64,000 nucleotides of DNA from Mycobacterium gordonae (GTDB lineage Bacteria > Actinomycetota > Actinomycetes > Mycobacteriales > Mycobacteriaceae), in assembly GCF_001417955.2 (NCBI RefSeq), contig NZ_LKTM01000339.1, positions 124,001-188,000 on the forward strand, given 5' to 3'. The first letter of the stretch is position 1. Each line of letters begins with the position of its first letter. The translations under genes were made by a program, and so were the position numbers. Under the pieces are notes generated by a model that saw only the letters and a list, made by a program, of their open reading frames with translations, had not been told where the DNA came from and did not search any database. This document shows positions 8,695-20,900 of this stretch, piece after piece.

Positions 8695-10410
8695 CTAGTG
8701 CCGCACGAGTTCGTGTTCGATCAATTCGCGGTAGATCGGCGTGCCCATCAGCTCGGTATGGGTTCCAGTGGCCTGGATGCGGCCGCCCTGCAGAACGAGG
8801 ATCTGCCCGGCGTTGGTGACGGTGGACAAACGGTGCGCCACCACGAGAATGCTGCGCCGCCCGCGCGCGTGCAGCAGATTGGCCATGACGTCGTACTCGT
8901 TGGCGCGGTCGAGATGTGAGGTCGGTTCGTCCATCAGGATCAGCTGCGACCGGGACAGGAAAGCCCTGGCCAGGGCCAGTCGCTGACGCTGGCCACCGGA
9001 CAGGCTGCGGCCCCGCTCCAGCACTGGGCTGTCGAGTTGGTTTGGTAGACGGGCGATCTCGTCGGCGATGTTTGCTTGTCGCAGGACGCGCCACAGGTCG
9101 TCGTCGGTGGCGTCGGGGTCGGCGATCAGCAGGTTGTCACGAACGCTGCCGTGCAGCACGGGCGCGTCCTGCTCCAACAGCCCGAGCCGACCGCGCAGGT
9201 CCCGCAGCGTCATGGTGCGGATGTCCTGGCCTTCCCACCGGATCGTCCCGGCGTCCGGATCGTGAAAGCGGCACAACAGCGCGAGGATCGTCGACTTTCC
9301 CGCGCCGGACGGGCCGATCAGCGCGGTGATCTGATCTCCGTGAAGTGTAAAGGAGACATCGTCGAGCACCGCTGCGCCGGAACCATAGGCGAACGACACG
9401 TGATCGAACTCGACCAGTGGCGCGCCGGCCTGGTGCGGCATCGGGCTCGGCGGCGCGGCGGCCTCCGCACGCACCGGTGCGTCGCCCTCGGGCAGCTCGC
9501 GCAGGGTGGCGACGAGGTGCTCATAGGCACCCGCGGCGGTGCGGAAGGTGGCGAGCGCGGCGAAGCCGGCCGTGATCGGAAAAACCGCGTACATGGCGAA
9601 AGCGAAGAGGCTGACGAAGTGACCCACGGACAGTCCTCCGTCGGCCACCCGGCGTCCGTCGATGACCATGATGGTCAGGAACGAGACCGTGACGCCCAGC
9701 CGGATTGCCAGGATGTTGATGGCCGTGGACGACGCCACCCGCACCCCGGCCCGGTAGGCGGCTGCCGCGCTGAGACCGATGAATCCCACTTCGCGGCCTT
9801 CGGCCCCGAACAGCTTGACCGTGCGTGCCGCGCCCAGCGCCCGGTCCAAGCCGGCCGTGTAGTCACTCAAGGCCACTTGGCGATTCAGTGAGTCACGCTG
9901 GATCCGGGACAGGAACGGGCTACCGGCACCGAACGCAACCGTCATGACCGCTACCACCACACACAAGGTGAGCGCATCGATCGACAGCATGAATGCTCCC
10001 GCGCCCAGCAGCGTCAGCATTCCGAACGCGATGTCGCCCACGGCGCGGGGCATGTCTCGCAACTGCCCGGCATCGCTCGTTCCGCGGGCCAGCAGGTCGC
10101 CGGTGCGGGCCCGGTCGAGCAGTCCGATGGGCAGGCGTACGACATGTTCGGTGAACTCGGTGCGCAGCCGCAGCACGATCCTTTCACCGGTGCGGTCCAG
10201 CTGGAAGTGCCCCACACCTTCCAGCGCGAGCTGGCACATCAGAACAGCGAGCACCGCGAGGGCGGCGCCCAGGTTCAGCGCACCCGTCGTCGCCCGGTCG
10301 ACGAGCCGGCCGACCAGCAGCGGTTGCCAGAGGATGAGTACTGTCGCGGCACTGAGCAGCGACATACTCACGGTCATCGAGACCCAGTGCGGGCGCAGCA
10401 GACTCAGCAT
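8695..10410 (-). CDS. ABC exporter (fused permease-ATPase) of the NRPS operon
   Basis: This 571-residue half-transporter has an N-terminal six-helix exporter domain (about 10-300) followed by an ATPase. Walker A is GPSGAGKST at 366-374, the signature LSGGQ at 470-474 and Walker B LILMDE at 491-496, with the H-loop in VVAHRLS. It would act as a homodimer in the inner membrane and export a peptide or lipid. The ATG at 10410 overlaps the NRPS stop codon by 7 nt (ATGCTGA), so translation is coupled, and the NRPS frame ends ...PQC. An open frame continues further upstream to 11061 but only inside the NRPS reading frame, so it is not coding. The coupling strongly suggests that the cargo is the NRPS product. 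Confidence 0.92.
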   Translation of the reverse strand: MLSLLRPHWVSMTVSMSLLSAATVLILWQPLLVGRLVDRATTGALNLGAALAVLAVLMCQLALEGVGHFQLDRTGERIVLRLRTEFTEHVVRLPIGLLDRARTGDLLARGTSDAGQLRDMPRAVGDIAFGMLTLLGAGAFMLSIDALTLCVVVAVMTVAFGAGSPFLSRIQRDSLNRQVALSDYTAGLDRALGAARTVKLFGAEGREVGFIGLSAAAAYRAGVRVASSTAINILAIRLGVTVSFLTIMVIDGRRVADGGLSVGHFVSLFAFAMYAVFPITAGFAALATFRTAAGAYEHLVATLRELPEGDAPVRAEAAAPPSPMPHQAGAPLVEFDHVSFAYGSGAAVLDDVSFTLHGDQITALIGPSGAGKSTILALLCRFHDPDAGTIRWEGQDIRTMTLRDLRGRLGLLEQDAPVLHGSVRDNLLIADPDATDDDLWRVLRQANIADEIARLPNQLDSPVLERGRSLSGGQRQRLALARAFLSRSQLILMDEPTSHLDRANEYDVMANLLHARGRRSILVVAHRLSTVTNAGQILVLQGGRIQATGTHTELMGTPIYRELIEHELVRH

Positions 10411-13400
10411 TGGGGTGTTCCTCCACCGAGCAGTCCGAGCAACTGCAGATCGGTCACGTACTTGACGATGACCGGCGGGGAGATGTGCGGAATATCCGGA
10501 TTGTCCTTGTCGGGACCGATCTTGAACTCCTGCACCGCGGCGCGGAATCGATCGGTGGGCGCGTAGGACCCGTTCGTCGGCGGGAGTGGCTGCACCGCAG
10601 CGGAATTGCGGGCCGCCAACATCGGCAGCACGGAGTGGCGGCGTTGCCACTCCGGCAAGGTGTGCAGGGTGGCCTCGAATTGGCGCACCCACTCGCCGAA
10701 GTCGGTGATGCGCCGGAGCGGGTAGCCGGCCTCGACCAGCCAGTCGACGTACTCGTCCAGTCCGATGCCGTCGTCGTGCGGATTCATGACGTGGTAGGTC
10801 TGGAACCCGGTCACCGTGGAAGCGCTCTGGGCGCTCAGGGTGGTGATCGCCTCGGCGACGAAATTGACGGGCAGACCGTCGAAATGCGCCCTCGGCCGGT
10901 TGCCGTCGGGATCGGGTCGGTAGAACGATGCCGGCGCGATGCCGGTCGACACCAGGCTCAGCACCATCCGGCTGAAGGTGTCCGACAGGTTCAGTTGGCC
11001 CGCGAAGCTGGTGTCGGCGAGCACCATGCCGCATCGGAAGACCGTGACCGGAAGCCCGCACAGGTCATTGGCCGCACGCAGCAACACCTCACCGGCCCAC
11101 TTGCTGTTGCCGTAGCCGTTGGCCGGGTCGGCGGCGATGGCGCGGCTGGGACTCACGACTCGGATATCGGCGTCTTCGGTGAATTCAGACGGCTCGACCT
11201 GGCGCCCGACGTCAGCTGTGGACACGAATGTGTAGGCCTTCAGCTTGGTGCTGACGGCGAGCCGGATCAGTTCGGCGGTCCCCACCACGTTGGGCCCGAA
11301 CAGGTCGCGATAGGGCAGGACCGCGCTGACCGCCGCCGCGGAATCCACGATCAGGTCAACCGTTTCGGCCAGGCGGTCCCAGGTCTGCCGGTCAAGTCCC
11401 AGATCGACCTGGTCCTTGTCGGCGGCGATCACCTGCAGGCGGTCGGCGGCCAGCTCCTGATAGAGGCGCCACAATTGCGGGTCGCCGCTGTCGAAGGTCT
11501 CGTCCAGGCGCCGCCGCGCGTCCTCGTCCGATTGCCCACGCACCAGGCAGATCAGTGTCCCGTCGCTCAGTTCCAGCTGCTGCAACCACTGCAGGACCAG
11601 GTAGCGCCCGACGAAACCGGTTGCGCCGGTCAACAGGACGGTTCGCACCTCCGCGCTCGGACCCGGCAGGCCGGGCGCAGCATCCAGCGTCGCCGCGTCG
11701 ATGAACTTGTCCAGCGACAGATCAGCGGCGTGAATCTCGCTGGCGCCCCGCCCGTGCACGGCGGCATAGCGCGGATCGACGGCCGGTGCGGTGCCGATCA
11801 CCCGACTGAGTCCGCGCACCGTGGGTGTGTCGAACAGGGTGCGTACGCTCACCGGCACATCGAGGGCCTTGTTGATCGCGGCGATCACCCGCATGGCGGA
11901 GATGCTGTCGCCGCCCAGATCGAAGAACGACTCGTCGACGCCGACCCTGGGCAGGCCGAGAACCTCGGCGTAGCTGGCCGCCAGGATTTCTTCGACGGGG
12001 GTGGCGGGAGCCCGATACTGGACCGCATCGTGGTAGTCCGGTGCCGGAAGGGAGCGGAAATCGAGTTTTCCGTTGATCGTCAACGGGATTGTGTCAACGG
12101 CGACCACGGCGGCGGGCACCAGGTACGAGGGCAGCCGGCCGGCCAACTCGGCGCGGGCCCGGATCGCATCCGCTGTTCCGGTGACGTATCCCACCAGGCG
12201 GGTGTCCCCGGGACGGTCCTCGCGGGCGATCACCACCGCGTGATCGACCCCTTCGACGGTGGCCAGCGCTGCCTGCACCTCTCCGAGTTCGACGCGGTAG
12301 CCGCGGATCTTGACCTGCTGGTCGGCGCGCCCGACGTACCGCAACTGCCCGTCAGCACCCCAGTAAGCAAGGTCCCCGGTCCGGTACATCCGTGTTCCGG
12401 TCCCGCCGAACGGGCACGCGACAAACCGCGAAGCGGTCAAAGCCGTTCTGCGCCAATACCCCACGCCGAGGCCATGCCCCGCGATATACAACTCCCCCAC
12501 CACCCCGGCGGGCGACGGCCGCAACCGCTCGTCCAGGACGAAAAGCGCCGCCGAGGACACCGGCGATCCGATCGGGGGCACGCCGCCCGTCAGCGGCGCG
12601 CTTCTGGCGGCGTCGACCGTCGCCTCGGTTGGTCCGTAGGCGTTGATCATCAGCCGGCCATCGGCGGCCCACCGGTCCACCACATCGGCCGGGCAGGCTT
12701 CACCACCGACCACCAGGGCCAGGGACTCGAGGCCGTGCGGGGAAAGGACTTGTGCCGCAGACGGACTCAGATCGAGCACACTGACCTGCTCGGCGACCAG
12801 CAGGTCGTGGAAGTCGTCGGGTGCCGCCAGCACGTCCTCGGGCACCACGACCAGTCGGGCGCCGCGCAACAACGCACCCCAGACCTCCCACACCGAGACG
12901 TCGAAGGCATAGGAGTGGCACTGCGCCCAGACGCCCGCGGGAGGCAGCGCGTCATCCAGCGTCCCGATGAGTTGGGTGACGTTGTGATGAGTGACAGCAA
13001 CGCCTTTGGGTACTCCGGTGGTGCCCGAGGTGTAGATGAGGTACGCGACGTCCTGCGCCGAGGGCACCGGCAGGCCGGTGGCGGGGCAGTTGGCGATTCT
13101 CGGGTCGCCGATATCGATGACCGTCAGGTCGTAGCCGTCGAAGCTGCCGGCCTGCCCGGTGAGGGCGACGACGGGCGCCGCGTCCCCGATCATGAACTCG
13201 ACCCGCGCCGCCGGCCAGGCCGGGTCGATCGGCAGGTAGGCGGCACCCGTCTTCAGGACCGCCGCTATCGCCACGATGGCCTCGCTGCACCTTGCGAACC
13301 GCAACGCCACGCAGGCCCCCGGCGCCGCGCCGTGCTCGGCGAGCAGATGTGCCAGGCGATTTGACGCCTCGTCGAGTTGTCGATACGTCATCGACCGCCC

Positions 13401-14918
13401 GTCACAGGTCAGCGCATCGGCGTCGGGAGTGCGCCGGACCTGGGCAGCCAGAGCCGCCGGGATCGATGTCGCCGGCGGTGCGGGTTGCGTCAGCACGGCG
13501 CGGTTGCCCCAGCCGTACAGTCTCGTCAGTTCGGCGGCCTCGAGCAGGTGCAGGGACGACACCGGCATGTTCGGCCCGGCCGTCATGGCCTGCAGGAGGC
13601 GCTGCAGCCGCGACACCACGTTCTCGACGGTGGCCGTGTCGAAGACATCGGTGCGGAATTCCACCGACCCACCGATCCCCGCGAGTTCTCCGGTCCCGGT
13701 GAATCTCTCGGACAGCGAAAATGCGAGATCCATTCGGGCGGTGTGGGTATCGACGGGCAGCGGCTCGACCTGTAGCTCGCCCAGGACCGAACGCGGCGCG
13801 ATGTTGTTCTGCCAGGCCAACAGCACCTGGATCAGCGGGTGGTGGGTAAGTGACCGGGTCGGATTGAGTCGCTCGACCAGGAGCTCGAAAGGCACGTCCT
13901 GGTGTTCGTAGGCGGCCAGGCTGCGCTCGCGCACCTGGTCCAGCAGCTCACCCACCGTGGGGTCACCGACGAAATCGACCCGCAGCACCAGGGTGTTGAC
14001 AAAACACCCCACCAGATCATCCAGCGCCGGGTCGCTGCGACCGGCGACCGGAAACCCAACTGCGACATCAGTACTGGCGCTGAGTTTGGCCAACAACACC
14101 GCCAGCGCAGCCTGCACCACCATGAAAGCGGTCGCATGGTGCTCGCGGGCCAGATCTCGCACCTGCCGCTGCAATTGCACCGGCCAATCCACCGCCACGC
14201 TGGCACCGCGATAGTCGGCCGCCGACGGGTAGGGGCGGTCGGTGGGCAACTGCACCCGTTCGGGAAGGCCGCTCAGCACGTCTTCCCAGTAGGCCAGCTG
14301 GCGACTCAACCGGCTGGCCGGATCAGACGGATCGCCGAGGCTCTCTCGTTGCCACAGCGCGTAATCGGCGTACTGAACCGGCAACTCCGACCATTGCGGC
14401 GAGCCGGCCGCGCACCGCGCCGCGTAGGCCAGCCCGAGGTCGCGGGCCAGCGGGGCGATCGACCACCCGTCCCCCGCAATGTGGTGCACGACGATCGCCA
14501 GCAGGTGCTCGTCCGGCGCAACCGCGAACAGCTCTGCGCGTATCGGGATTTCAGTGGTCAGGTCGAATGCGTGCCGGCCCACCGCCTCGATGGCCCCGGT
14601 GAGCTGCCGGTCCGGCCACGCTGTCGCGTCGACGGTGCGCCAGCCCGGGTCCGCCTTGTCGACGGGCAGCACCACCTGCTGCGGTATCCCCTCCGACATC
14701 GCGAACACCGTGCGCAGGATTTCGTGGCGGGTGACTACGTCGACGAACGCCGCGCCCAAGGCGTTCTCGTCCAGCTGCCCGCGCAGCCGCAACACCACCG
14801 GAATGTTGTATATCGCTGACGGGCCGTGGAATTGGTGCAAGAACCACAATCGGCTCTGCGCGGACGACAACGGAACTACGGCGGGCCGCCGGCCCGCGGT
14901 CAGCGGATCCCGCCCGGC
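10404..14918 (-). other. NRPS module 5: C-A-T-R (residues about 5606-7109)
   Basis: An LCL-type condensation domain (SSAQSRLWF, HHIAGDG at 5750) matches the L residue from module 4. The pocket D-V-W-D-V-G-A-V-D-K has acidic residues at 278 and 331, as in arginine- and ornithine-type codes. Carrier Ser6610 is followed by a thioester reductase (about 6695-7109) with NAD(P)-binding TGATGFVG at 6702 and catalytic Tyr6874/Lys6878. The chain is released as an aldehyde or, after a second reduction, an alcohol. No thioesterase domain exists. Confidence 0.85.
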
Positions 14919-17900
14919 AGGGGTGGAACCGACGCGCGCCGCCAACAGGGCAACTGTCGGCGACTCGAACACCATACGCACCGACAGCCCGGCATGAAGT
15001 GTGGTGTTGACTGCGGCGACCAGACGCATCGCTGACAGCGAATCCCCGCCCAGATCGAAGAACGACTCCTCCACTCCTACCCGCTCCAAACCGAGTACCC
15101 GCGCTTGGATATCGGCCAGGATCTCCTCCAGCGGATTGGCGGGAGCACGAGATACCCCGGCACCGTAATCCGGCATGGGCAGAGCCCGCTGGTCGAGTTT
15201 GCCGTTGACGGTCAACGGCATCGCGTCGACTACCACGAGCGCGGCCGGCACCATGTACGCGGGCACCAGCTGAGCCAGCGCTTGCCGCGCCGCGGACGCG
15301 TCGACCACACCGGGCACTGACTCGGTGAGGTAGCCGACGAGCCGTTTGTCCCCGGGACGGTCCTCGCGGGCGATGACCACGGCCTGCTCCACCCCGGGCA
15401 ACCCGGCCAGAGCCGCGCGAACTTCTCCGAGTTCGATGCGGTAGCCACGGATCTTGACCTGATGATCACCCCGCCCCACATACAGCAGTTCCCCGTCGGC
15501 ACCCCACGACACCAAGTCCCCGGTGCGATACATGCGGGTTCCGGGAGCGCCGAACGGGCACGCCACAAATCGCGCTGCCGTCAGCCCCTGCCGTCCGACA
15601 TAACCGGTTCCCAGCCCCGCACCGGCGACATACAGCTCACCCACCACACCCACGGGCACCGGTCGCAGCCAGCCGTCCAGCACGAGAAAGCCGAGGTGAT
15701 TCAGCGGCCTTCCGATAGGGCTGCAAGCTCTTTCGCGGTCGTCGGCGACAATCTTCCGTACCGACGCGTGCACCGTCGTCTCGGTGATGCCGTAGAGGTT
15801 GAGCAGATGCGGCAAGCCGCGGTGGTCGTCCAGCCATGCGCCGAGCCGCTGCGGTTCGAGCGCTTCGCCACCGAAGACCACGGTCTCGAGGTGCGATCGA
15901 AGGCTCGATTCGGAGCTGACCGCGTCTGCGGACTGCAACGCGTAGAAGGCAGAAGGGGTTTGGCTCAACACGCTGACCTCTTCAGCGACCAGCATGGCAT
16001 GGAGGTCCTGCGCCGAACGGGCCACTGAGTCGGGCACCACGACCAGCCGCCCACCACTGAGCAGCGCGCCGAAGATCTCCCACACCGAGAAATCGAAAGC
16101 CAGCGAATGACATTGCGACCACACTCCCCGGCGCGGCAGGCGGTCAGCCAGCACACTGAGCATCCCGGTCACGTTGTGATGAGTTATGGCAACACCTTTG
16201 GGAACTCCGGTAGTGCCAGAGGTGTAGATGAGGTAGGCGATGTCGTCGGGCGCCGGTCCCGGCAGCGGTGGACCCGGGAACTCGTACAGTTCAGACTGAT
16301 CGACATCGATCACCGGGCCGGCGAACCCGTCGAGCCGAGCAGCCAGGGCGCCGGTGGTGAGCGCGACCATCGGCGCGGCGTCGGTGAGCATGAATTCGAT
16401 CCTCGCCGCGGGCAGCCCCGGGTCGATCGGCAGATAGGCTGCCCCCGTTTTCAGCACCGCCAGAATCGCCGCGATGGCCTGGGCGGATCTCGAAAGCAGC
16501 AGAGCGACAACCGTTCCAGGGCCGGCACCGTGTCTTGCCAACAGCTGCGCCATTCGATCCGCGAGGTCGTCGAGCTCGCGATAAGTCATCGAATCGCCGT
16601 CGGCGCACACCGCGACCGCCGCGGGGGTACGCGCAACCTGAGCACGCCACAGACCCGCTATCGACACCGGAATCGACGCTGTCTCGCCGGCCGGTCGACT
16701 CAGCGCCGCCCGGTTGCCCCACTCGGCCAGCCGGGCATGCTCACCGCTGTCGAGCACATCGAGAGAGCACAACCGGCGCGCCGGGTCGGCGGTCATGGCC
16801 GCCAACAGATGTTCGAACCGCGCGACAAGCGTGTTGATGTCTTCGGCGGCGAACCGGTCGGCGTCGAATTGCACCCGCAGGGTCAACTCGGTCCCTGGCA
16901 GGACGCGAATGGTCAACGGGTAGTGGGTCAGATCGCGGCCGACGCCTTGGGCGATGACCAGATCTTGGGCATCGAGCAGCGCCGCGGTGTCCACCGGGTA
17001 GTTCTGGTATACGAAAAGCGTGTCGAACAGCAGTTGCTGGCCGGCGATGCGATGGATTTCGTTGAGCGCCAGGTGCTGATGCTCCAGGGTGTCGTTGTTG
17101 GCGCGTTGCAGAAAGTCGACGAGTTCTACGGTGGTGGTGGCCGCGGTGATCGTGGCGCGCACCGGCACCGTGTTGATCAAAAGTCCCAGCATCGTCTCGG
17201 CGCCGGCTAGCTCGGACGGCCTCCCGGCGACGACGGTCCCGAAGACGACGTCGCGGCTGCCGGTCAGCCACATCAGCAGCTGCGCCCACGCGCCTTGCAG
17301 CACAATATTGGCGGTGGTGTGACAGGAGCGCGCCAAATCGCCGACCGCCCTGGTTATTTCGGCGGGCAGCGTGAACGAGGCAGCACTTTGCCGCCCTGCC
17401 TGCAACTGATTGCCCGGCGCGACGAGCGTCGGTACCTCGAAACCGGCCAGCATCTCCTGCCATACGGCCCGGGCCGCGGAGACATCTCGATCGGCGAGCC
17501 AGGTGACATAACGGCGAAACGGCACGGGGGAAGCCAGCGGGTGCCCGTGATAACTGGCGAAGATCTCTTGCAGCAGTATCGGCAGCGACCAGCCGTCGAG
17601 CACGATGTGGTGGTTCGTGAGCACGAAGGTGTGCAGGTGTTCGCCGGTGCGGATCAGGGCCGTCCGCAGCGCCGGCGAATTCGTCAGGTCGCACACGGCG
17701 GCGCGCTCGGCCGCGCACACCGCCTCGATCTGGTGGTTCTCGAGTTCCAGGTATTGCCACGGCACCTCGGGGCGGGCAGGGATGATCTGCACCGGTTCGT
17801 CGAACTCTTCGGTGAATCGGGCGCAGAGGTGGGGATGCCGCGCGACCACGGCTTGGACCGCGGCGTGCAGGCGCGCGGGATCGAGCGGGCCACTGACGGT

Positions 17901-20900
17901 GAAATCCAGTTGCACCGCATAGACATCGTCCTCCGCAGTGTCCGCGTGAAAGAGCAACCCTCGTTGCAACGGGGTGAGCGGCAGCACGTCGGCGACCGGT
18001 TGACCGCACTCCAGCTCATCGATCTGGCACTGACTCAACCGGGCCGGAGCGATGTCGGACGGCGTCAGCCCCCCTCCGCCGCGTCGCACGTGCGCGCATA
18101 CGCCGGCCAGCGCGTCCAACCAGAGTTGGCCTAGCCGACTGACCTGCGTTTGGTCCAGGGCCGAGGGCGCCCATGTCCAGTTCGCCTGCAGGCGCGGCCC
18201 TTCCCCGGTGTCGAGCGTGCCGGCGTTGACCGCGACGGCGTACGTCAACGGAGTCGAGATCGCGTCAGTGGGTAGTGGCCGCTGCACCGGGCGCCAACCG
18301 TCTGCGGGCAGCAGCGCCGGCGAATCACCCAGCCGGCCGAGGTAATTGAACAGGACTGCCGGGTCGGGGCCGGACAGGTCGACGTCCTCGTTGAGGTAAC
18401 GCAACACCCCGAAGGTCAGCGGGTGCGGGAGCGCGCGCAGCTGTTCCTTGGCTGCTTTGATCACTGCGCCCAGCGCCGGGTCGCCGGTGACGACCTGCGT
18501 CCAGTCCAGCCGGTCCAGGTCGAGGGCCACCGGGTATTTCGTGGTGAACCAACCGACGGTGCGGGACAGGTCGACATCCGCCACCACGTCCTCGTAACGT
18601 CCGTGCCCTTCGACGTCGATGCCGATCGCGGTGCACCCGCGGCCGGCGAACTCTGCCCATGCCAAACCGAAGGCGATCAGCAGAATGTCTTGCAGGCCGG
18701 CATGAAAGGCTGCCGGTACGGCACCGAGCAGCATGGATGTGGTCTCGGCGTCGAGAGACACCGACAGGTGGCCGGCACTGGCGTGGGTGTCCACGTCCGG
18801 ACGAACCGCCGGTAGCGCCGCGGGAGTCGCCAACACCTGCCGCCATGCCCGCGCCGTCCGCACCACCTCGGGGCGGCCCGCATACTCGCCCAGCAGCGAC
18901 GCCCAGCGCCGAAAAGATGTGCCGGTTCCGGACAACGCCACCGGCTGTCCATGACTCTGCTGAGCCCACCCAATTATCAAGTCGCTGAGCAGGATTCGCC
19001 ACGATACGCCGTCGACGGCCAGGTGATGAATCATCAAGACCAGCTGTCGATCGCCGGCCACCCACAGGGCGCTCAACATCACCCCTGCGGCCGGCCGCAG
19101 GCGCGACCGGGTCGCTGTCAGCGCCTCATCGGACCATTCCGGCACTGTCTGCAGGCAACTCGCCGCGGACACCGAACCCGGGTCGGGCACCGTGAGTGAC
19201 CAATCCCCCGACGCGTCTTCGACCACTCGTAGCCGAAGCATGGGGTGGTGGTCGAGAAGGGCCTGCAGCACGACCGCCACGTCGTCCTCGGTCACGCCGG
19301 CGGGCGCCTGCAACACCACGGCCTGACTGAACTGGTCGCGGCCGCCTTCGAGGCCGCGCCACCACCACATGATCGGAGTGGCCGCAACCGGCCCGCCGCC
19401 GTCGTCGACCACGCCGACGGCGCCGTCGGTGACCGTGGCCACCCTGGCCACCCCGGCGACGGTCTGCTCCACGAAGATGTCGCGCGGCTTACAGAGCACC
19501 CCGGCAGCCCGCGCCCGCGCGACCACCTGCATCGACAGGATGCTGTCGCCGCCCAACTCGAAGAAGGATTCGTCCACGCCGACCCGCGCCAACCCCAGCA
19601 CCTGGGCGTAGATCCCGGCCAGCACCTCCTCGACGACGCCGACCGGGGCCCGATAGTGTTGCGCGTTTTGGTATTCCGGCGCCGGCAGAGACTTGCGGTC
19701 CAACTTGCCCGACGATGTCAGCGGGAACCCCTCGAGCACCACTATGTGCGCCGGCACCATGTAGGCGGGCAGCTGCGCGCTCAACTGCCGGCGCACCGCA
19801 TCGATCGTGCTGCTGGTGTGCGGGTCGTTGGCATGAGCGGCGCCCCGCCGAATGTCCTTGCCGGACAGATACACATCGGTCAATGGCGCTTCGTCGGTCA
19901 GGAAGACGGCGTCGAGGGTGCCGGGCTGGGCACCCCAGGTGACCGCGACGCGGTATCCGGCGGCCGTCCCGAGGCGGTACAGCTCTTCGGGCCTGACGCT
20001 CTCAGCACGGGTCCCGGCGTCGGCCAGGGACAGACCGGCGACGAGGGACTGCTCGCGGAGTACGTCGCCGATCAGTCCGGTGCGGGGAATGCCGGTGATG
20101 CGCACGGCGCCGGGACGATCGGAGCGCAACCGGGCGAGCAACTGCGCATCCCCACTCCAGGGCCACGTGGGTGCGGTGGCAAGTGACCGCACCGATGCCG
20201 GGGACTTGTGTACGACCACGTCATAGCGGTACCGGTTCAGCTCGTTGTCGGCGGACCCACGTTTGAGCTGGATGTCGATCCCGGCCACCGCCGAATGATC
20301 GGCCGCCCAGGTCGTGAAAAATTCGGGCGCCAGCAGCAATTCGGATTCGCTGATGACGGCGCGGCGGACCCTTCTGCGGATCTCGTCGGCGTCGCCGGCG
20401 GTTTGGGCATACGCGACCGACGTGTAGAACGCGCCCCGCAGGGTGAGATTGCGGATGTCGCCGAAGAACAGGGTGCCGCCGGGGGCCAGTAGGTCCATGA
20501 CGTTGTCGATGACCTGTTTCAGGTACCCCGCGTTCGGGAAATACTGGACGATCGAGTTGAGGACGACGGTGTCGAAGTGGTTGTGCGGCAGTCCGGCCCG
20601 CACGTGGGCGGGCTGGGCCAGCAGCCGCACGCGGTTACGCCACGGGATGTGCCGCAATGCCGCCGCGAGGTTGCCGATGGCGACCCCGGACAGGTCAGTG
20701 GCGACATACTCCTCGCAGTGCGGAGCGATCTGCGACAGCAGCAGTCCGGAGCCGGCGCCGACCTCCAGCACGCGCCGCGGCTGCAGGGCCAGGATCCGAT
20801 CCACCGTGGCCGAACGCCATTCCCGCATCTGCTCGACGGGGATGGGCTCACCGGTGTAGCTGCTGTTCCAGCCCCGAAAATCCTGGCCGAAACCCGTTGC

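Noticed and set aside
10411..11061. Upstream extension of the ABC exporter frame
   Set aside because: It runs through the NRPS reductase in another frame and lacks transporter similarity; ATG 10410 gives a complete exporter.
10410..13364. Long plus-strand open frame (over 980 codons) inside the NRPS region
   Set aside because: It is antisense to well-conserved NRPS domains, its translation is rich in Arg, Gly and Gln without any family motif, and such shadows are common opposite high-GC genes.
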